Shown here one piece after another: positions 52,803 to 61,751 of a stretch of DNA of 64,000 nt. The notes under the pieces were generated by a model. It was given only the letters and a program-made list of their open reading frames with translations. It was not told the DNA's origin and searched no databases. The stretch comes from Kumtagia sp052180275 (lineage in GTDB: Bacteria; Pseudomonadota; Alphaproteobacteria; Rhizobiales; Rhizobiaceae). Position 1 is the first letter of the stretch. The number at the start of each line of letters is the position of its first letter. The DNA lies in contig NZ_CP197465.1 of NCBI RefSeq assembly GCF_052180275.1, positions 3,038,001-3,102,000 of the forward strand. The letters are read 5' to 3'. The position numbers and the translations under genes were made by a program.

Positions 52803-55328
52803 CTACGCGGTTTGCAGCCTTGGTTCCGCGAGTTTCCTGGCCTTGACGTTCAGCGCGTCCAGCATGGCGGCTGCCGCTGCGGCGGGCAGTGGAGGCGAAA
52901 ACAGATATCCCTGCACCTCGTCGCAGCCTGCGGCGCGTACCGTCTCGAGCTGGGCCTTGGTTTCTATACCTTCGGCCGTGGTTGTCATGCCGAGGCTTTT
53001 GCCGAGCCCGATTATCGCCTTGACGATGGCGCGGCTGTCGCTGTCGTCCATGCCGCTGATGAACGAGCGGTCGATCTTGATCTTGTCGAACGGAAAGCTG
53101 CGCAGATAGCTCAGCGACGAATAGCCGGTGCCGAAATCATCCATGGCGATCCGCACGCCGAGCCGGCGCAACTCATGCAGGGCGGCCAGTACGGTCCTGG
53201 TTTCCTCCAGCAGCAGCGATTCGGTTATCTCGAGCTGAAGCCGTTCAGCCGGCAATTCGGCCGTTTCGAGCGCCGAGGTCACTGTCTCGATAAGACCCGG
53301 ATTGCGGAATTGGATCGGCGAAAGATTGACGGCTACGCTGATGTCGTCCGGCCAGTCGATCGCCAGCCTGCAGGCCTCGCGCAACACCCATTCGCCTATC
53401 TGGACAATGATGCCAGTCTCCTCGGCGATGGGTATGAACTCGGCCGGTGAAATCATGCCCCGCTCCGGATGCTCCCAGCGCAGAAGGGCCTCGACGCAGC
53501 GGACGCGGTTGCTGGCAAGGCAGATCAACGGCTGGAAGAAGAGCCTGAACTGTTCACCGGCAAGCGCGACCTTCAGGCCAGCTTCGATGGAGCGGCGGTG
53601 GCGTATCGCCATGTCCATTCCCGTTTCAAAGAAACGGTAGCGGCTCTTGCCTTCGTTCTTTGCATGATGAAGCGCAAAATCGGCATTCTTGATAAGCATC
53701 TCGAATGCCGTGCCATCGCTGGGCGCGACGGCGATGCCGACACTGGCGCCGAGGAATATCTGCTGTCCCTCGCGCTCGAAAGGCTCGGCCATGACACGGA
53801 CGATCTTTTCCGCGAGACCCGCCGCGTGGTCCGGTCCATTCAGCGGGGTGGCAAGAACAGCGAATTCGTCACCGCCAAGCCGCGCGAGCACATCGACCGG
53901 CCCTGCGCACTGCCGGAGCCGCTGAGCCGCCTCGACGAGCACCGTGTCTCCAACGACGTAGCCAAGCGTATCGTTGATCGATTTGAACCGGTCGAGATCG
54001 ATGCAGAGCACCGCCGCGACCGCCCCGCGCCGGATATACTCTTCAGCCTTTTCCACGTCTTCGCGGAACTGCGTCCGGTTGGGCAGGCCCGTCAGGGCAT
54101 CGTGCCGCGCCAGATACTGGATGCGGGCTTCGTGCTTGCGCTGCTCGGTCACGTCCTCATGGGTAGCCACCCAACCGCCATCCGCGGTCGGGTGATGATG
54201 TGTCAGGATGACCCTGCCGTCCGCCGTTTCGATCAAGGTCCGTTTCTCAATGCCGGCGCCGACGTCGTCGATGACCGCGTCGACATAGGCTTCGTTGCCT
54301 CCCACCATCGTCATGCCGCTCGCCAGCCGGTAGCCAAGGACCTCGTCGAGCGTGGTGCCCGGCACCAGAAGCGCCGGCGGCAGATTGTAGAGCGTCGCAT
54401 AGAGGTCATTGGAAATGACAAGACGCCTTTGCGAATCGAACATGCAAAGCCCCTGGCTCATGCCGTTGACCAGCGTTTCGAGCCGCATGTTCTGAAGCGC
54501 AAGCTCGCGTTCGCGGGTTTCCAGCGCTGCAATCCTTTGATGCTCTTCGGTCACGTCCCGATGGGTTGCAACCCAGCCGCCGTCGCGCATAGGCTGGTGG
54601 CGGATGGCGATCCGCCGTCCGTCGGCCATTTCCACATCGACGACTGCCGGAGCCCCGCTTTCCATCAATTGCTGGTGCCGGGCCTGCATGCTGTCGGCGC
54701 GATTGGCCGGACGCATGCCGTTCGCGGTTCGATAGGCGATGATTGCGGCATGGGGCGTGCCGGGTCTCAGCAAATCCGGCGGCAGGCTGTACAGAGAGGC
54801 ATATCGCTCGTTGCAGATGACGAGTCGCTGGTTCGCATCGAACACGCACAGCCCTTCGACCATGCTGCTCAGGGCCGCATCGATACGCATGTTCTGCTTG
54901 ACCAGCTCCGCGCGATTCGCCTCCAGCTGTTCGAAGCGCTCGACTTCGACCGTCACGTCCTGATGGGTGTTGACGAAGCCGCCGCCGGCAATCGCCGAGT
55001 GAAACAATTGCACGACCCTTCCATCGCCGAGGCGGAACGACAGGGCGTCCAGGACACTTGCGTCCGTCGACATGAGCGCGCGCTGGACGATGTCCATATC
55101 GAAATCGACAGGTTCTGTGCCTCGCTGTTTATGGAATTCCAGCATCTGCAATGTGGATGTTCCAGGAACGGCCAGGTGTTCCGGCAGCGCGTACATCTCC
55201 TTGTATCGCCTGTTGCAGATGATCAGCCTGTGGCTCGCGTCGTACACCGAGATGCTATGGGGGATGCCGTTTAAAGCGGCGGCAAATAGCCCATTCGCAT
55301 GCGTACCAATCGACGTGGCCTTCCGCAT
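52803..55328 (-). CDS. Triple-PAS GGDEF-EAL c-di-GMP protein
   Basis: 841 residues from ATG 55328 (a TTG at 55355 is a weaker start). Three PAS-7 type repeats at about 1-130, 130-260 and 260-400 (each with xxDxxxRLVIxNxxYAxLY), GGDEF (ARLGGDEFAV) and EAL (EALLRW, DDFGTGYSS, DRSF). Both catalytic motifs are intact, so synthesis and breakdown are both possible. No RxxD inhibitory site is seen before GGDEF. No membrane segment, so cytosolic. Confidence 0.92.
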   Translation of the reverse strand: MRKATSIGTHANGLFAAALNGIPHSISVYDASHRLIICNRRYKEMYALPEHLAVPGTSTLQMLEFHKQRGTEPVDFDMDIVQRALMSTDASVLDALSFRLGDGRVVQLFHSAIAGGGFVNTHQDVTVEVERFEQLEANRAELVKQNMRIDAALSSMVEGLCVFDANQRLVICNERYASLYSLPPDLLRPGTPHAAIIAYRTANGMRPANRADSMQARHQQLMESGAPAVVDVEMADGRRIAIRHQPMRDGGWVATHRDVTEEHQRIAALETRERELALQNMRLETLVNGMSQGLCMFDSQRRLVISNDLYATLYNLPPALLVPGTTLDEVLGYRLASGMTMVGGNEAYVDAVIDDVGAGIEKRTLIETADGRVILTHHHPTADGGWVATHEDVTEQRKHEARIQYLARHDALTGLPNRTQFREDVEKAEEYIRRGAVAAVLCIDLDRFKSINDTLGYVVGDTVLVEAAQRLRQCAGPVDVLARLGGDEFAVLATPLNGPDHAAGLAEKIVRVMAEPFEREGQQIFLGASVGIAVAPSDGTAFEMLIKNADFALHHAKNEGKSRYRFFETGMDMAIRHRRSIEAGLKVALAGEQFRLFFQPLICLASNRVRCVEALLRWEHPERGMISPAEFIPIAEETGIIVQIGEWVLREACRLAIDWPDDISVAVNLSPIQFRNPGLIETVTSALETAELPAERLQLEITESLLLEETRTVLAALHELRRLGVRIAMDDFGTGYSSLSYLRSFPFDKIKIDRSFISGMDDSDSRAIVKAIIGLGKSLGMTTTAEGIETKAQLETVRAAGCDEVQGYLFSPPLPAAAAAAMLDALNVKARKLAEPRLQTA

Positions 55329-55594
55329 GAGGAACCACCCATGGCGATACGACAAACTATACGCCTATATTCCGGTCCGCTAAATCGGAAGTTAACAATC
55401 GAGCGAAAAGTTAGCGCATATTCTGCCTAACTGCTTGTTTTGTTGTGACTAAATTGCGCCTGCAATTTGGCCTCAGTAAATGCCCCAGCATCCTGAAGGC
55501 AGGTAAATCATGTTTGCGTTGGTCTATAGTATCGTGCTCCGGCGGCCGTCCGCCTCGCAATGAAGTCGCGGATGGTTTCGGCAGACGAGGCTGC

Positions 55595-56803
55595 CTATTC
55601 GTGCCGGAGCGCCACGATCGGGTCGAGGCGGGCGCCGCGAAGCGCCGGGAAGAAGCCGAACACCATGCCGATCAGCGCCGAGAAACCGACGGCGAGCAGG
55701 ATGACGGCGAGGCTCGGCGCGAAGGGTATCGACAGCGTCAGCGATGCGGCTCCGGCCAGCGCAAGGCCGATCGCTATGCCGATCAGTCCGCCGAGCAGTG
55801 ACAGCACGGTGGCCTCGACCAGGAACTGGACCAAAATGTGCCGCTCATGCGCGCCGATGGCGAGCCTGATGCCGATCTCGCGCGTGCGTTCGGTGACCGA
55901 CACCAGCATGATGTTCATGATGCCGATGCCGCCGACCAAGAGGCTGACGCCGGCGACGGCGCCGAGCATGCCGGTCATCGTGGCGGTGGCACTGGCCATG
56001 GCGTCGGCGATCTGCGTCATGTCGCGTACGTCGAAGTTGTCGTCGGCGCCCGGCGCGATGCGGCGGGTCTCGCGCAGGATCGTCTCGATCTCCTGCTGAA
56101 CGTCGGACGTGGCGACACCGTCAAGCGCCGAGACATAGATCGTGTCGATGTCGCGGTCGCCGGCAATGCGGCGCTGGAAGGAGAGCAGTGGCATCAGCAC
56201 GACATTGTCCTGGTCCTGCCCGAAGCCGGACGTGCCCTTGCTTTCCAGCACGCCGATGACCCGGCAACTCATCTTGCCGACGCGGATCGACTGGCCGTCG
56301 GGATCGCCGGCGCCGAAGAACTGGTCGCGCACGGTCTGGCCGACGAGGCAGACATTGGTGCCGCCGCGTACTTCCGATTCGGTGAAGATGCGGCCCAGCG
56401 CGACGTTCCAGTCGCGCGCCGTGAAATAGCCGATGTCGGTGCCGCTGACGCTGGCCGAAATGTTCTGCGCGCCGAAGACGACACGCACCGTGCTTTGCGC
56501 TTCCGCAGAGACGGCGCGCGCCGAGGCGAGCCCGGCGACAAGGCCGGCCACGTCCTTTTCGTTCAGCTTGCGCGGGGTGAAGGATGTGGAGCCGGAGCGG
56601 TCGGGACGGGCTGCGCGCACCACCAGCAGATTGCTGCCCAGCCGTGAAATGTCGGACTTCACCTTCTCCGTGGTGCCGCTGCCGATGGTGAGCATGGCGA
56701 TGACGGCCGCCACGCCGATGACGATGCCGAGCAAAGTCAGGAAGGAGCGCAGCACGTTGCGGCGGACCGAACGCAGCGCCAGGCGGATGGTTTCCAAAAG
56801 CAT
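55595..56803 (-). CDS. MacB-like ABC transporter permease
   Basis: 402 residues. Four membrane segments: one near residues 20-45 and three at the C-terminus, with a large periplasmic domain between (MacB_PCD plus FtsX). Start overlaps the ATPase stop by one base. Members export macrolides, siderophores, toxins or lipoproteins via the MacAB-TolC type system. Confidence 0.92.
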   Translation of the reverse strand: MLLETIRLALRSVRRNVLRSFLTLLGIVIGVAAVIAMLTIGSGTTEKVKSDISRLGSNLLVVRAARPDRSGSTSFTPRKLNEKDVAGLVAGLASARAVSAEAQSTVRVVFGAQNISASVSGTDIGYFTARDWNVALGRIFTESEVRGGTNVCLVGQTVRDQFFGAGDPDGQSIRVGKMSCRVIGVLESKGTSGFGQDQDNVVLMPLLSFQRRIAGDRDIDTIYVSALDGVATSDVQQEIETILRETRRIAPGADDNFDVRDMTQIADAMASATATMTGMLGAVAGVSLLVGGIGIMNIMLVSVTERTREIGIRLAIGAHERHILVQFLVEATVLSLLGGLIGIAIGLALAGAASLTLSIPFAPSLAVILLAVGFSALIGMVFGFFPALRGARLDPIVALRHE

Positions 56804-57513
56804 CAGGCGGCCTCCACCTTCAGCCGGTCGGAGGCGACATGGCCGTCGAGGAAGCCGATGGTGCGATGCGCATAGTCCGCGACGTCCTGCTCGTGTGTCA
56901 CCATCACAATGGTCAGCCCGAAATCGTCGTTGAGCCGCGTCAGCAGGTTCATGATCTCGTGGCTGCGCGCGGTGTCGAGGTTGCCGGTCGGCTCGTCGGC
57001 GACCACGAGCGTCGGCCGCGTGACGATGGCGCGGGCGATGGCCACGCGTTGCTGCTGGCCGCCGGAAAGCTCGGCCGGCGTATGGTGCTCGCGGCCTTCG
57101 AGGCCGACCTCGGCCAGCGCCCGCATGGCAAGCTGCCGTCGCTCGGAGGCGGGCACGCCGCGATAGATCAGCGGCAACTCGACATTCTCGGCGGCTGTTG
57201 TGCGGGCAAGCAGATTGTAGCCCTGGAAGACGAAGCCGATGTAGCGGTTGCGGAGCGTCGCACGGCGCGCGCGGTCGAGACGGCCGGCATCGGCGCCGAG
57301 AAAACCGTAACGGCCGCCGGTCGGCGTGTCGAGGCAGCCGACGATGTTCATGGCCGTCGATTTTCCGGAGCCGGACGGCCCCATGATCGCCACGAACTCG
57401 CCGCGGTCGATCGAGAACGACACTCCGGCCAGCGCATGCACCTTCGCTTCGCCCTTGCCATAAGTCTTCCAGACGTCGTCGAAGCGGATAAGCGTCCTGT
57501 CGCCCGAGGCCAT
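56803..57513 (-). CDS. MacB/LolD-type ABC ATPase
   Basis: 236 residues. Walker A GPSGSGKST (39-47), Q-loop FQGYNLL, signature LSGGQQQR and Walker B LVVADEPTGNLD. Coupled by one-base overlaps to the permease and adaptor genes. Separate ATPase instead of fused MacB. Confidence 0.94.
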   Translation of the reverse strand: MASGDRTLIRFDDVWKTYGKGEAKVHALAGVSFSIDRGEFVAIMGPSGSGKSTAMNIVGCLDTPTGGRYGFLGADAGRLDRARRATLRNRYIGFVFQGYNLLARTTAAENVELPLIYRGVPASERRQLAMRALAEVGLEGREHHTPAELSGGQQQRVAIARAIVTRPTLVVADEPTGNLDTARSHEIMNLLTRLNDDFGLTIVMVTHEQDVADYAHRTIGFLDGHVASDRLKVEAA

Positions 57514-58799
57514 CAGCTGCGCCCCTCGCGAGCGCCGGTTATGACCTTGTCGCCTTCGGTGAGGCCGGAAAGAATCTCGGTGTTCTCGCCGTCGGTAGAG
57601 CCTGTCTTGACGCGCACCGCTTCCGGCTGGCCGTCGCGCAGCACATAGACGGTGCGCAGGCCATCGGGCTCGCGCGCGGTCGGGCGGTTGCCGCGCGGAC
57701 GGCCCATGCGCGGCATGAACAGTTTTTGCAGGCTCCAGCCACTTTCAGTCGCCTGCGCCGGCGGGCTGTAGCGGAAGGCGGCGCTCGGAATGGTCAGCAC
57801 ATCCTTGGCCTCGCGCGTCACCACGGCGACGGTGGCGGTCATGCCCGGACGAAGCAGCAGTTCGTCGTTGTCGACGTCGAGGCGCGCATCGTAGGTCACA
57901 ACGCCTTCTGTCGTCACCGAGGCGAAGGAGATGTCGCGGATCTCGGCATCGAAGGGGCGGTCAGGGAAGGCATCGACGGTGAAGCGGGATTTCTGGCCGG
58001 GGCGGACCGCGCCGATATCGGCCTCGTCGATCGCCGCCTTCAGCTCCATCTTCTTCAGATCGGCGGCGATGACGAACAATATCGGTGCCTGCAGCGACGA
58101 GGCCACCGTCTGGCCGGGGTCGACCGAGCGTGTCAGCACGATGCCGTCGATGGGTGCATAGATCGTGCTCTTCTGCAGGTCCGCCTGCTGCAGTTTCAGC
58201 TCGGCCTGGGCGATGGCAACGTTTGCCTTGGCCACGGCGACGGCTGCCGTAGCGCGGTCGCGGGCGGCTACCGCAGTGTCCAGCGCCTGCTGTGCGACCA
58301 TGCCACGATCCGAAAGCTGCTGGGCGCGGGTCAGCGTCTGCTCGGCCTCCTTCAGCGTCGCCTCGGCTTGGCCGACCTGCGCCTCTGACACTTCCACAGA
58401 CGCTTCGGCGCGGTCGACATTGGCGGCGATGCGCACGGTGTCGAGTTCGGCGAGCACGTCGCCCTTCTTCACCGTCTCGTTCTCGTTGACCGCGACGGAA
58501 CGGACGACGCCGGAAAGCTCGCTCGAGATGTCCACCTGGGTCAGCGGCTGCAACGTGCCCGTGGCGGAGACCTCGACGGTCAGATCGCCGCGCGCCACGG
58601 GCACGGTGATGAAGGAAACGGGAGCCTGCGACGGGCGGGACCACCAATAGGCGCCGGCTAGCCCTGTGACGACGGCCAGCGCGATCAGCGCGCGCAGCAG
58701 CATCCGGCCCCAGCGGAAACCGCCATGGGCGCCGAGGTCGAGCGCGGCCTCGATGGACGGTGGGTTGTCCACACGTGGCCGATTGACAATCTGGTCCAT
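57513..58799 (-). CDS. MacA-like periplasmic adaptor
   Basis: 428 residues from ATG 58799 (AAGGGG upstream). Membrane segment about 35-52, then the HlyD/MacA lipoyl halves (VEVSATGTLQPLTQVDISSELSG) around a coiled coil of Ala/Glu repeats, and a barrel. The three-gene unit 57513/56803/55595 has the adaptor-ATPase-permease order of MacA-MacB. No TolC gene is adjacent. Confidence 0.9.
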   Translation of the reverse strand: MDQIVNRPRVDNPPSIEAALDLGAHGGFRWGRMLLRALIALAVVTGLAGAYWWSRPSQAPVSFITVPVARGDLTVEVSATGTLQPLTQVDISSELSGVVRSVAVNENETVKKGDVLAELDTVRIAANVDRAEASVEVSEAQVGQAEATLKEAEQTLTRAQQLSDRGMVAQQALDTAVAARDRATAAVAVAKANVAIAQAELKLQQADLQKSTIYAPIDGIVLTRSVDPGQTVASSLQAPILFVIAADLKKMELKAAIDEADIGAVRPGQKSRFTVDAFPDRPFDAEIRDISFASVTTEGVVTYDARLDVDNDELLLRPGMTATVAVVTREAKDVLTIPSAAFRYSPPAQATESGWSLQKLFMPRMGRPRGNRPTAREPDGLRTVYVLRDGQPEAVRVKTGSTDGENTEILSGLTEGDKVITGAREGRS

Positions 58800-59061
58800 C
58801 GCGGACCCCTTATGATGCAGGATCAACCCTGCCGACAGGAATGAAGGGCGCTTGAAGCGGGTGCTTTGCACGACAGTTGGGCCGACGGTTTTGCGTCGGC
58901 GTCAGCACTTTTCCGCACATCTCGTCGTCGAGCGTCGGCTCCCTCCGGAAATATCGGCAGTTTCGACCCAGAAAATCCCTTCGTCTCCACAGGTCATGCG
59001 AAGAGGGGGTTATTTCAAGTTAAATTTCGCTCATGTTGAGGCGACCGGAGAATTCTGAACG

Positions 59062-59970
59062 ATGAAAAGCCGCCGTTACGTGGTCTACGACGTGTTCACC
59101 AGCGAGGTGCTGACCGGTAACCCGCTTGCCGTGCTGCTCGACTGCGACGGCCTGGACACCGCCGCCATGCAGCGCATCGCCCGAGAGTTCAACCTGTCCG
59201 AATCGACCTTCGTGCTGCCGCCGGAAGACCCTCGCCACAGGGCGCGGGTGCGCATCTTCACGCCGGACTACGAGATGCCTTTCGCCGGGCACCCGACCGT
59301 TGGCACGGCGATCGCGCTGGCCGAGCAGTCTGGCAGCAACGCGCCGTCGATCTTCGTGCTGGAGGAGAATATCGGGCCGGTGCGCTGCGCCGTCGGCCAT
59401 TCCGGGGGCACGGCGTTCGCCGAGTTCAGCCTGGCGCAACTGCCGCAATCGCCATCCTTCTCGGCCGATGCGGGAGCGGTCGCCGCCGCGCTCGGCCTCG
59501 GGCCGCATGAGATCGGCTTCGAGAATCATCGCATATCCTACTGGACAGCCGGCGTGCCTTACGTGGCCGTGCCGGTGTCGGGCCTGGAGGTTGCCGGGAA
59601 GGTGCGTTTCGACAACGCCGCCTGGATGGAGATCTCGCCGGCAAAGAGCGGCAGCGCGGTCGCCTCGGCCTATGTCTATTGCCGCGAGACGGTGCACCAT
59701 GACAGCGCCTTCCACGCCCGCATGTTCGTACCGGGCAATCCCTCCTACGAGGATCCCGCGACGGGGTCGGCCGTGGCGGCCTTCGCCGGCGCCATCGCGC
59801 ATTTCGACAAGCCGGTCGACGGCGCGTCGCAATACTGGATCGAGCAGGGGATGGAGATGGGCCGGCCGTCGCGCATCAGGCTGGAGATCGACATGGCGAA
59901 GGGCGCGATCGCCGCCGCGCGCATCGGCGGCCAGGCGGTGAAGGTGGCGGAAGGCGTGCTGTTTGCCTGA
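59062..59970 (+). CDS. PhzF-family isomerase/epimerase-like protein
   Basis: 302 residues, both diaminopimelate-epimerase-like halves. The catalytic Glu is in EFNLSESTFV at about residue 45; PFAGHPTVGTA and DPATGSAVAAFAGA are further family motifs. No phenazine genes are nearby, so the substrate is not the phenazine precursor with any confidence. Confidence 0.9.
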   Translation: MKSRRYVVYDVFTSEVLTGNPLAVLLDCDGLDTAAMQRIAREFNLSESTFVLPPEDPRHRARVRIFTPDYEMPFAGHPTVGTAIALAEQSGSNAPSIFVLEENIGPVRCAVGHSGGTAFAEFSLAQLPQSPSFSADAGAVAAALGLGPHEIGFENHRISYWTAGVPYVAVPVSGLEVAGKVRFDNAAWMEISPAKSGSAVASAYVYCRETVHHDSAFHARMFVPGNPSYEDPATGSAVAAFAGAIAHFDKPVDGASQYWIEQGMEMGRPSRIRLEIDMAKGAIAAARIGGQAVKVAEGVLFA

Positions 59971-60084
59971 GCTTTCCCGATTGTGCATGGCTTGGCTGGC
60001 CGCCCCTTTTCGAGGTGCGTGCGGGAGAATGAATTCTTCCGCCATTGGCCGGCCGGCAAATTCAAGCTAAGGCGTGACTGATGG

Positions 60085-60158
60085 GGGCCGAAGGCGGAAC
60101 GGTGACGCTCCGGACTGCAAATCCGGCGCAGCGGGTTCAATTCCCGCTCGGCCCTCCA
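60085..60158 (+). tRNA. tRNA-Cys (GCA), CCA encoded
   Basis: Acceptor GGGCCGA (60085-60091) with TCGGCCC (60148-60154), D-stem GCG/CGC, anticodon stem CCGGA/TCCGG with loop CTGCAAA (anticodon GCA at 60117-60119), four-base variable loop, T-stem GCGGG/CCCGC with loop TTCAATT, discriminator T and CCA. Position 8 is A where T is usual. Total 74 bases. Confidence 0.92.
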
Positions 60159-60228
60159 ACTCTACAAGATCGAGAACTGGTTTGGATGCGCGATCGTTCC
60201 GTGTATCCGCACGGTCGCCCAACGTCCG

Positions 60229-60378
60229 CTATTCCTCAGCCGGATATGCGCCAGGCACGCACATGCCGCTGTCTGTCGCGCGCGGATCGCATGTTGACGG
60301 TTCGTAGCTGCGTGAGCCGGAACTCTGGCAGCCGGCCAGCACCGCGAAAGCCATCATGGCCAAAAGCAGTCGCCGCAT
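60229..60378 (-). CDS. Small lipoprotein, 49 residues
   Basis: ATG at 60378 with AGGAGA upstream; stop at 60229. Signal MRRLLLAMMAFAVLAG is followed by lipobox Cys17 (LAGC), then a short mature part with Ser, Tyr, Pro and two further Cys (30 and 40), ending PAEE. Short enough to be missed by length filters. Function unknown; lipidation implies periplasmic side or outer membrane. Confidence 0.75.
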   Translation of the reverse strand: MRRLLLAMMAFAVLAGCQSSGSRSYEPSTCDPRATDSGMCVPGAYPAEE

Positions 60379-60545
60379 ACTTTTCGCTCTCCTACGATCG
60401 CCTGCGTTTCCCCTACCACATCGATGCCAAATGCGGCGAGGGCGTCAGGCGTGTAATTTGCAGCCCAGACGTTGTGCAGGCGGCGTCACTTCGCGCTGCA
60501 CCGCATCATCGATTGTGGCGTCTGGAGGCCGTCATTCGTCTTGCG

Positions 60546-60555
60546 CAAACGTTTG
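60546..60555 (+). promoter_or_regulatory. LacI/GalR-type operator
   Basis: CAAACGTTTG, a perfect palindrome with the central CG and AAA/TTT arms typical of LacI-family operators. It lies 72 bases before the sugar-binding protein gene. No LacI gene is in the window; it may be to the right. Confidence 0.6.
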
Positions 60556-60626
60556 GCGTTGGCTAGCTTTCCGCTGTCGACGCTGATGGAGGATCAGCGA
60601 CAACCGGCTCTGGGAGGAGCATCATT

Positions 60627-61571
60627 ATGAACAGACGTGAGTTTTTGCTGTCGTCGGCTGCCGCCGGCGCGCTGGTGGCGACATCCGCCGCCTTTGCCCA
60701 GGACAAGCTGACGATTCTCGGCTCGGTGCCGAGCCTCAGCTTTCCGTTCTTCGTGCACATGCTGAACCAGATCAAGGTCGAGGCCGAGGCGCAGGGCGTC
60801 AATCTGATTGAAAGTGACGGCCAGAATTCAGCGCCGAAACAGACCGCAGACATCGAGGCGGCGATCGTCCAGAAGGTCAACGCGATCGTCATTTCGCCGC
60901 TCGACGTCAACGCGCTGGCGCCGGCCGTCGAGCAGGCGGTGCAGGCCGGTATCCCGCTGGTCACCATCGACCGGCGTGTCGACGGCGTCGAAGGCATATT
61001 GGCGCATGTGGGCGCCGACAACGTCAAGGGCGGCGAGGCTGAAGCCCAGGCGGTGATCGATGCGTTCCCGAATGGCGCGAAGATATTCCATCTGCAGGGC
61101 CAGCCCGGCGCCGGCCCGGCGATCGATCGCAACAAGGGCGTCCACAACGTCATCGACCCGGTCAAGGACAAGTACCAGATCATCTTCGAGCAGACCGCGA
61201 ATTTCGCCCGCGCTGAAGGCCTCTCCGTCACCGAAGCCGGCCTGGCCGCCAACGGCAAGCCGGATGCGATCCTGTGCGCCAATGACGACATGGCGCTGGG
61301 TGCCATGGAAGCCTGCGCTGCGCGTGGCTTCACTGACGTCAAGATCTACGGCTTCGACGCGCTTCCAGAGGCGCTGGTCGCCGTCCGCGACGGCAAGCTC
61401 GCCGGCACCGTCGAGCAGTTCCCAGGCGAGCAGTCGCGCACGGCGGTCCGCATCGCCGTCGCCTACGCCAAGGACAAGACCGAGCCCAAGGAAAAGCTCG
61501 TGCTGCTGACGCCGATCGTCATCGGCAAGGACAATGTCGACAAGGCGGAGCGCATCGGCGAGGCGAAGTAG
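60627..61571 (+). CDS. Sugar ABC transporter substrate-binding protein
   Basis: 314 residues, RbsB-like (periplasmic-binding family 4). Signal about 1-24 (ends ATSAAFAQ, with an RR pair near the start). Motifs NAIVISPLDVNALAPAV, TIDRRVDGVEG and ANDDMALGAMEA match ribose/galactose-type binding proteins. GGGAGGAG precedes ATG 60627. First gene of an operon; sugar unknown. Confidence 0.92.
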   Translation: MNRREFLLSSAAAGALVATSAAFAQDKLTILGSVPSLSFPFFVHMLNQIKVEAEAQGVNLIESDGQNSAPKQTADIEAAIVQKVNAIVISPLDVNALAPAVEQAVQAGIPLVTIDRRVDGVEGILAHVGADNVKGGEAEAQAVIDAFPNGAKIFHLQGQPGAGPAIDRNKGVHNVIDPVKDKYQIIFEQTANFARAEGLSVTEAGLAANGKPDAILCANDDMALGAMEACAARGFTDVKIYGFDALPEALVAVRDGKLAGTVEQFPGEQSRTAVRIAVAYAKDKTEPKEKLVLLTPIVIGKDNVDKAERIGEAK

Positions 61572-61589
61572 TCTTTAGCCGAAACGTTG

Positions 61590-61635
61590 GATGCGTGGCT
61601 ATTAACCGCGACCGGCGGCCGGCTAGTCACGCATC
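61590..61635 (+). repeat. Intercistronic stem-loop after the binding-protein gene
   Basis: 12-bp stem 61590-61601 with 61624-61635 (one G-T pair), with a GC-rich inner loop of 22 bases. No T tract, so it looks like an mRNA-protecting hairpin rather than a terminator. Confidence 0.6.
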
Positions 61636-61751
61636 AATGCAACCGTCCGAGTTGGTTTCACGTCCGCGCAGGCAGGCTATGCTTGTCATAGCCTGCTGCT
61701 CGTCGCAGTCGAACCGTCAGACCAATCCTCGGTGGCTCCTGAAGAGGTGCA

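Noticed and set aside
60081..60566. Open frame covering tRNA-Cys and the lipoprotein gene
   Set aside because: The tRNA fold is complete, and the minus strand carries the lipoprotein with its own ribosome site.
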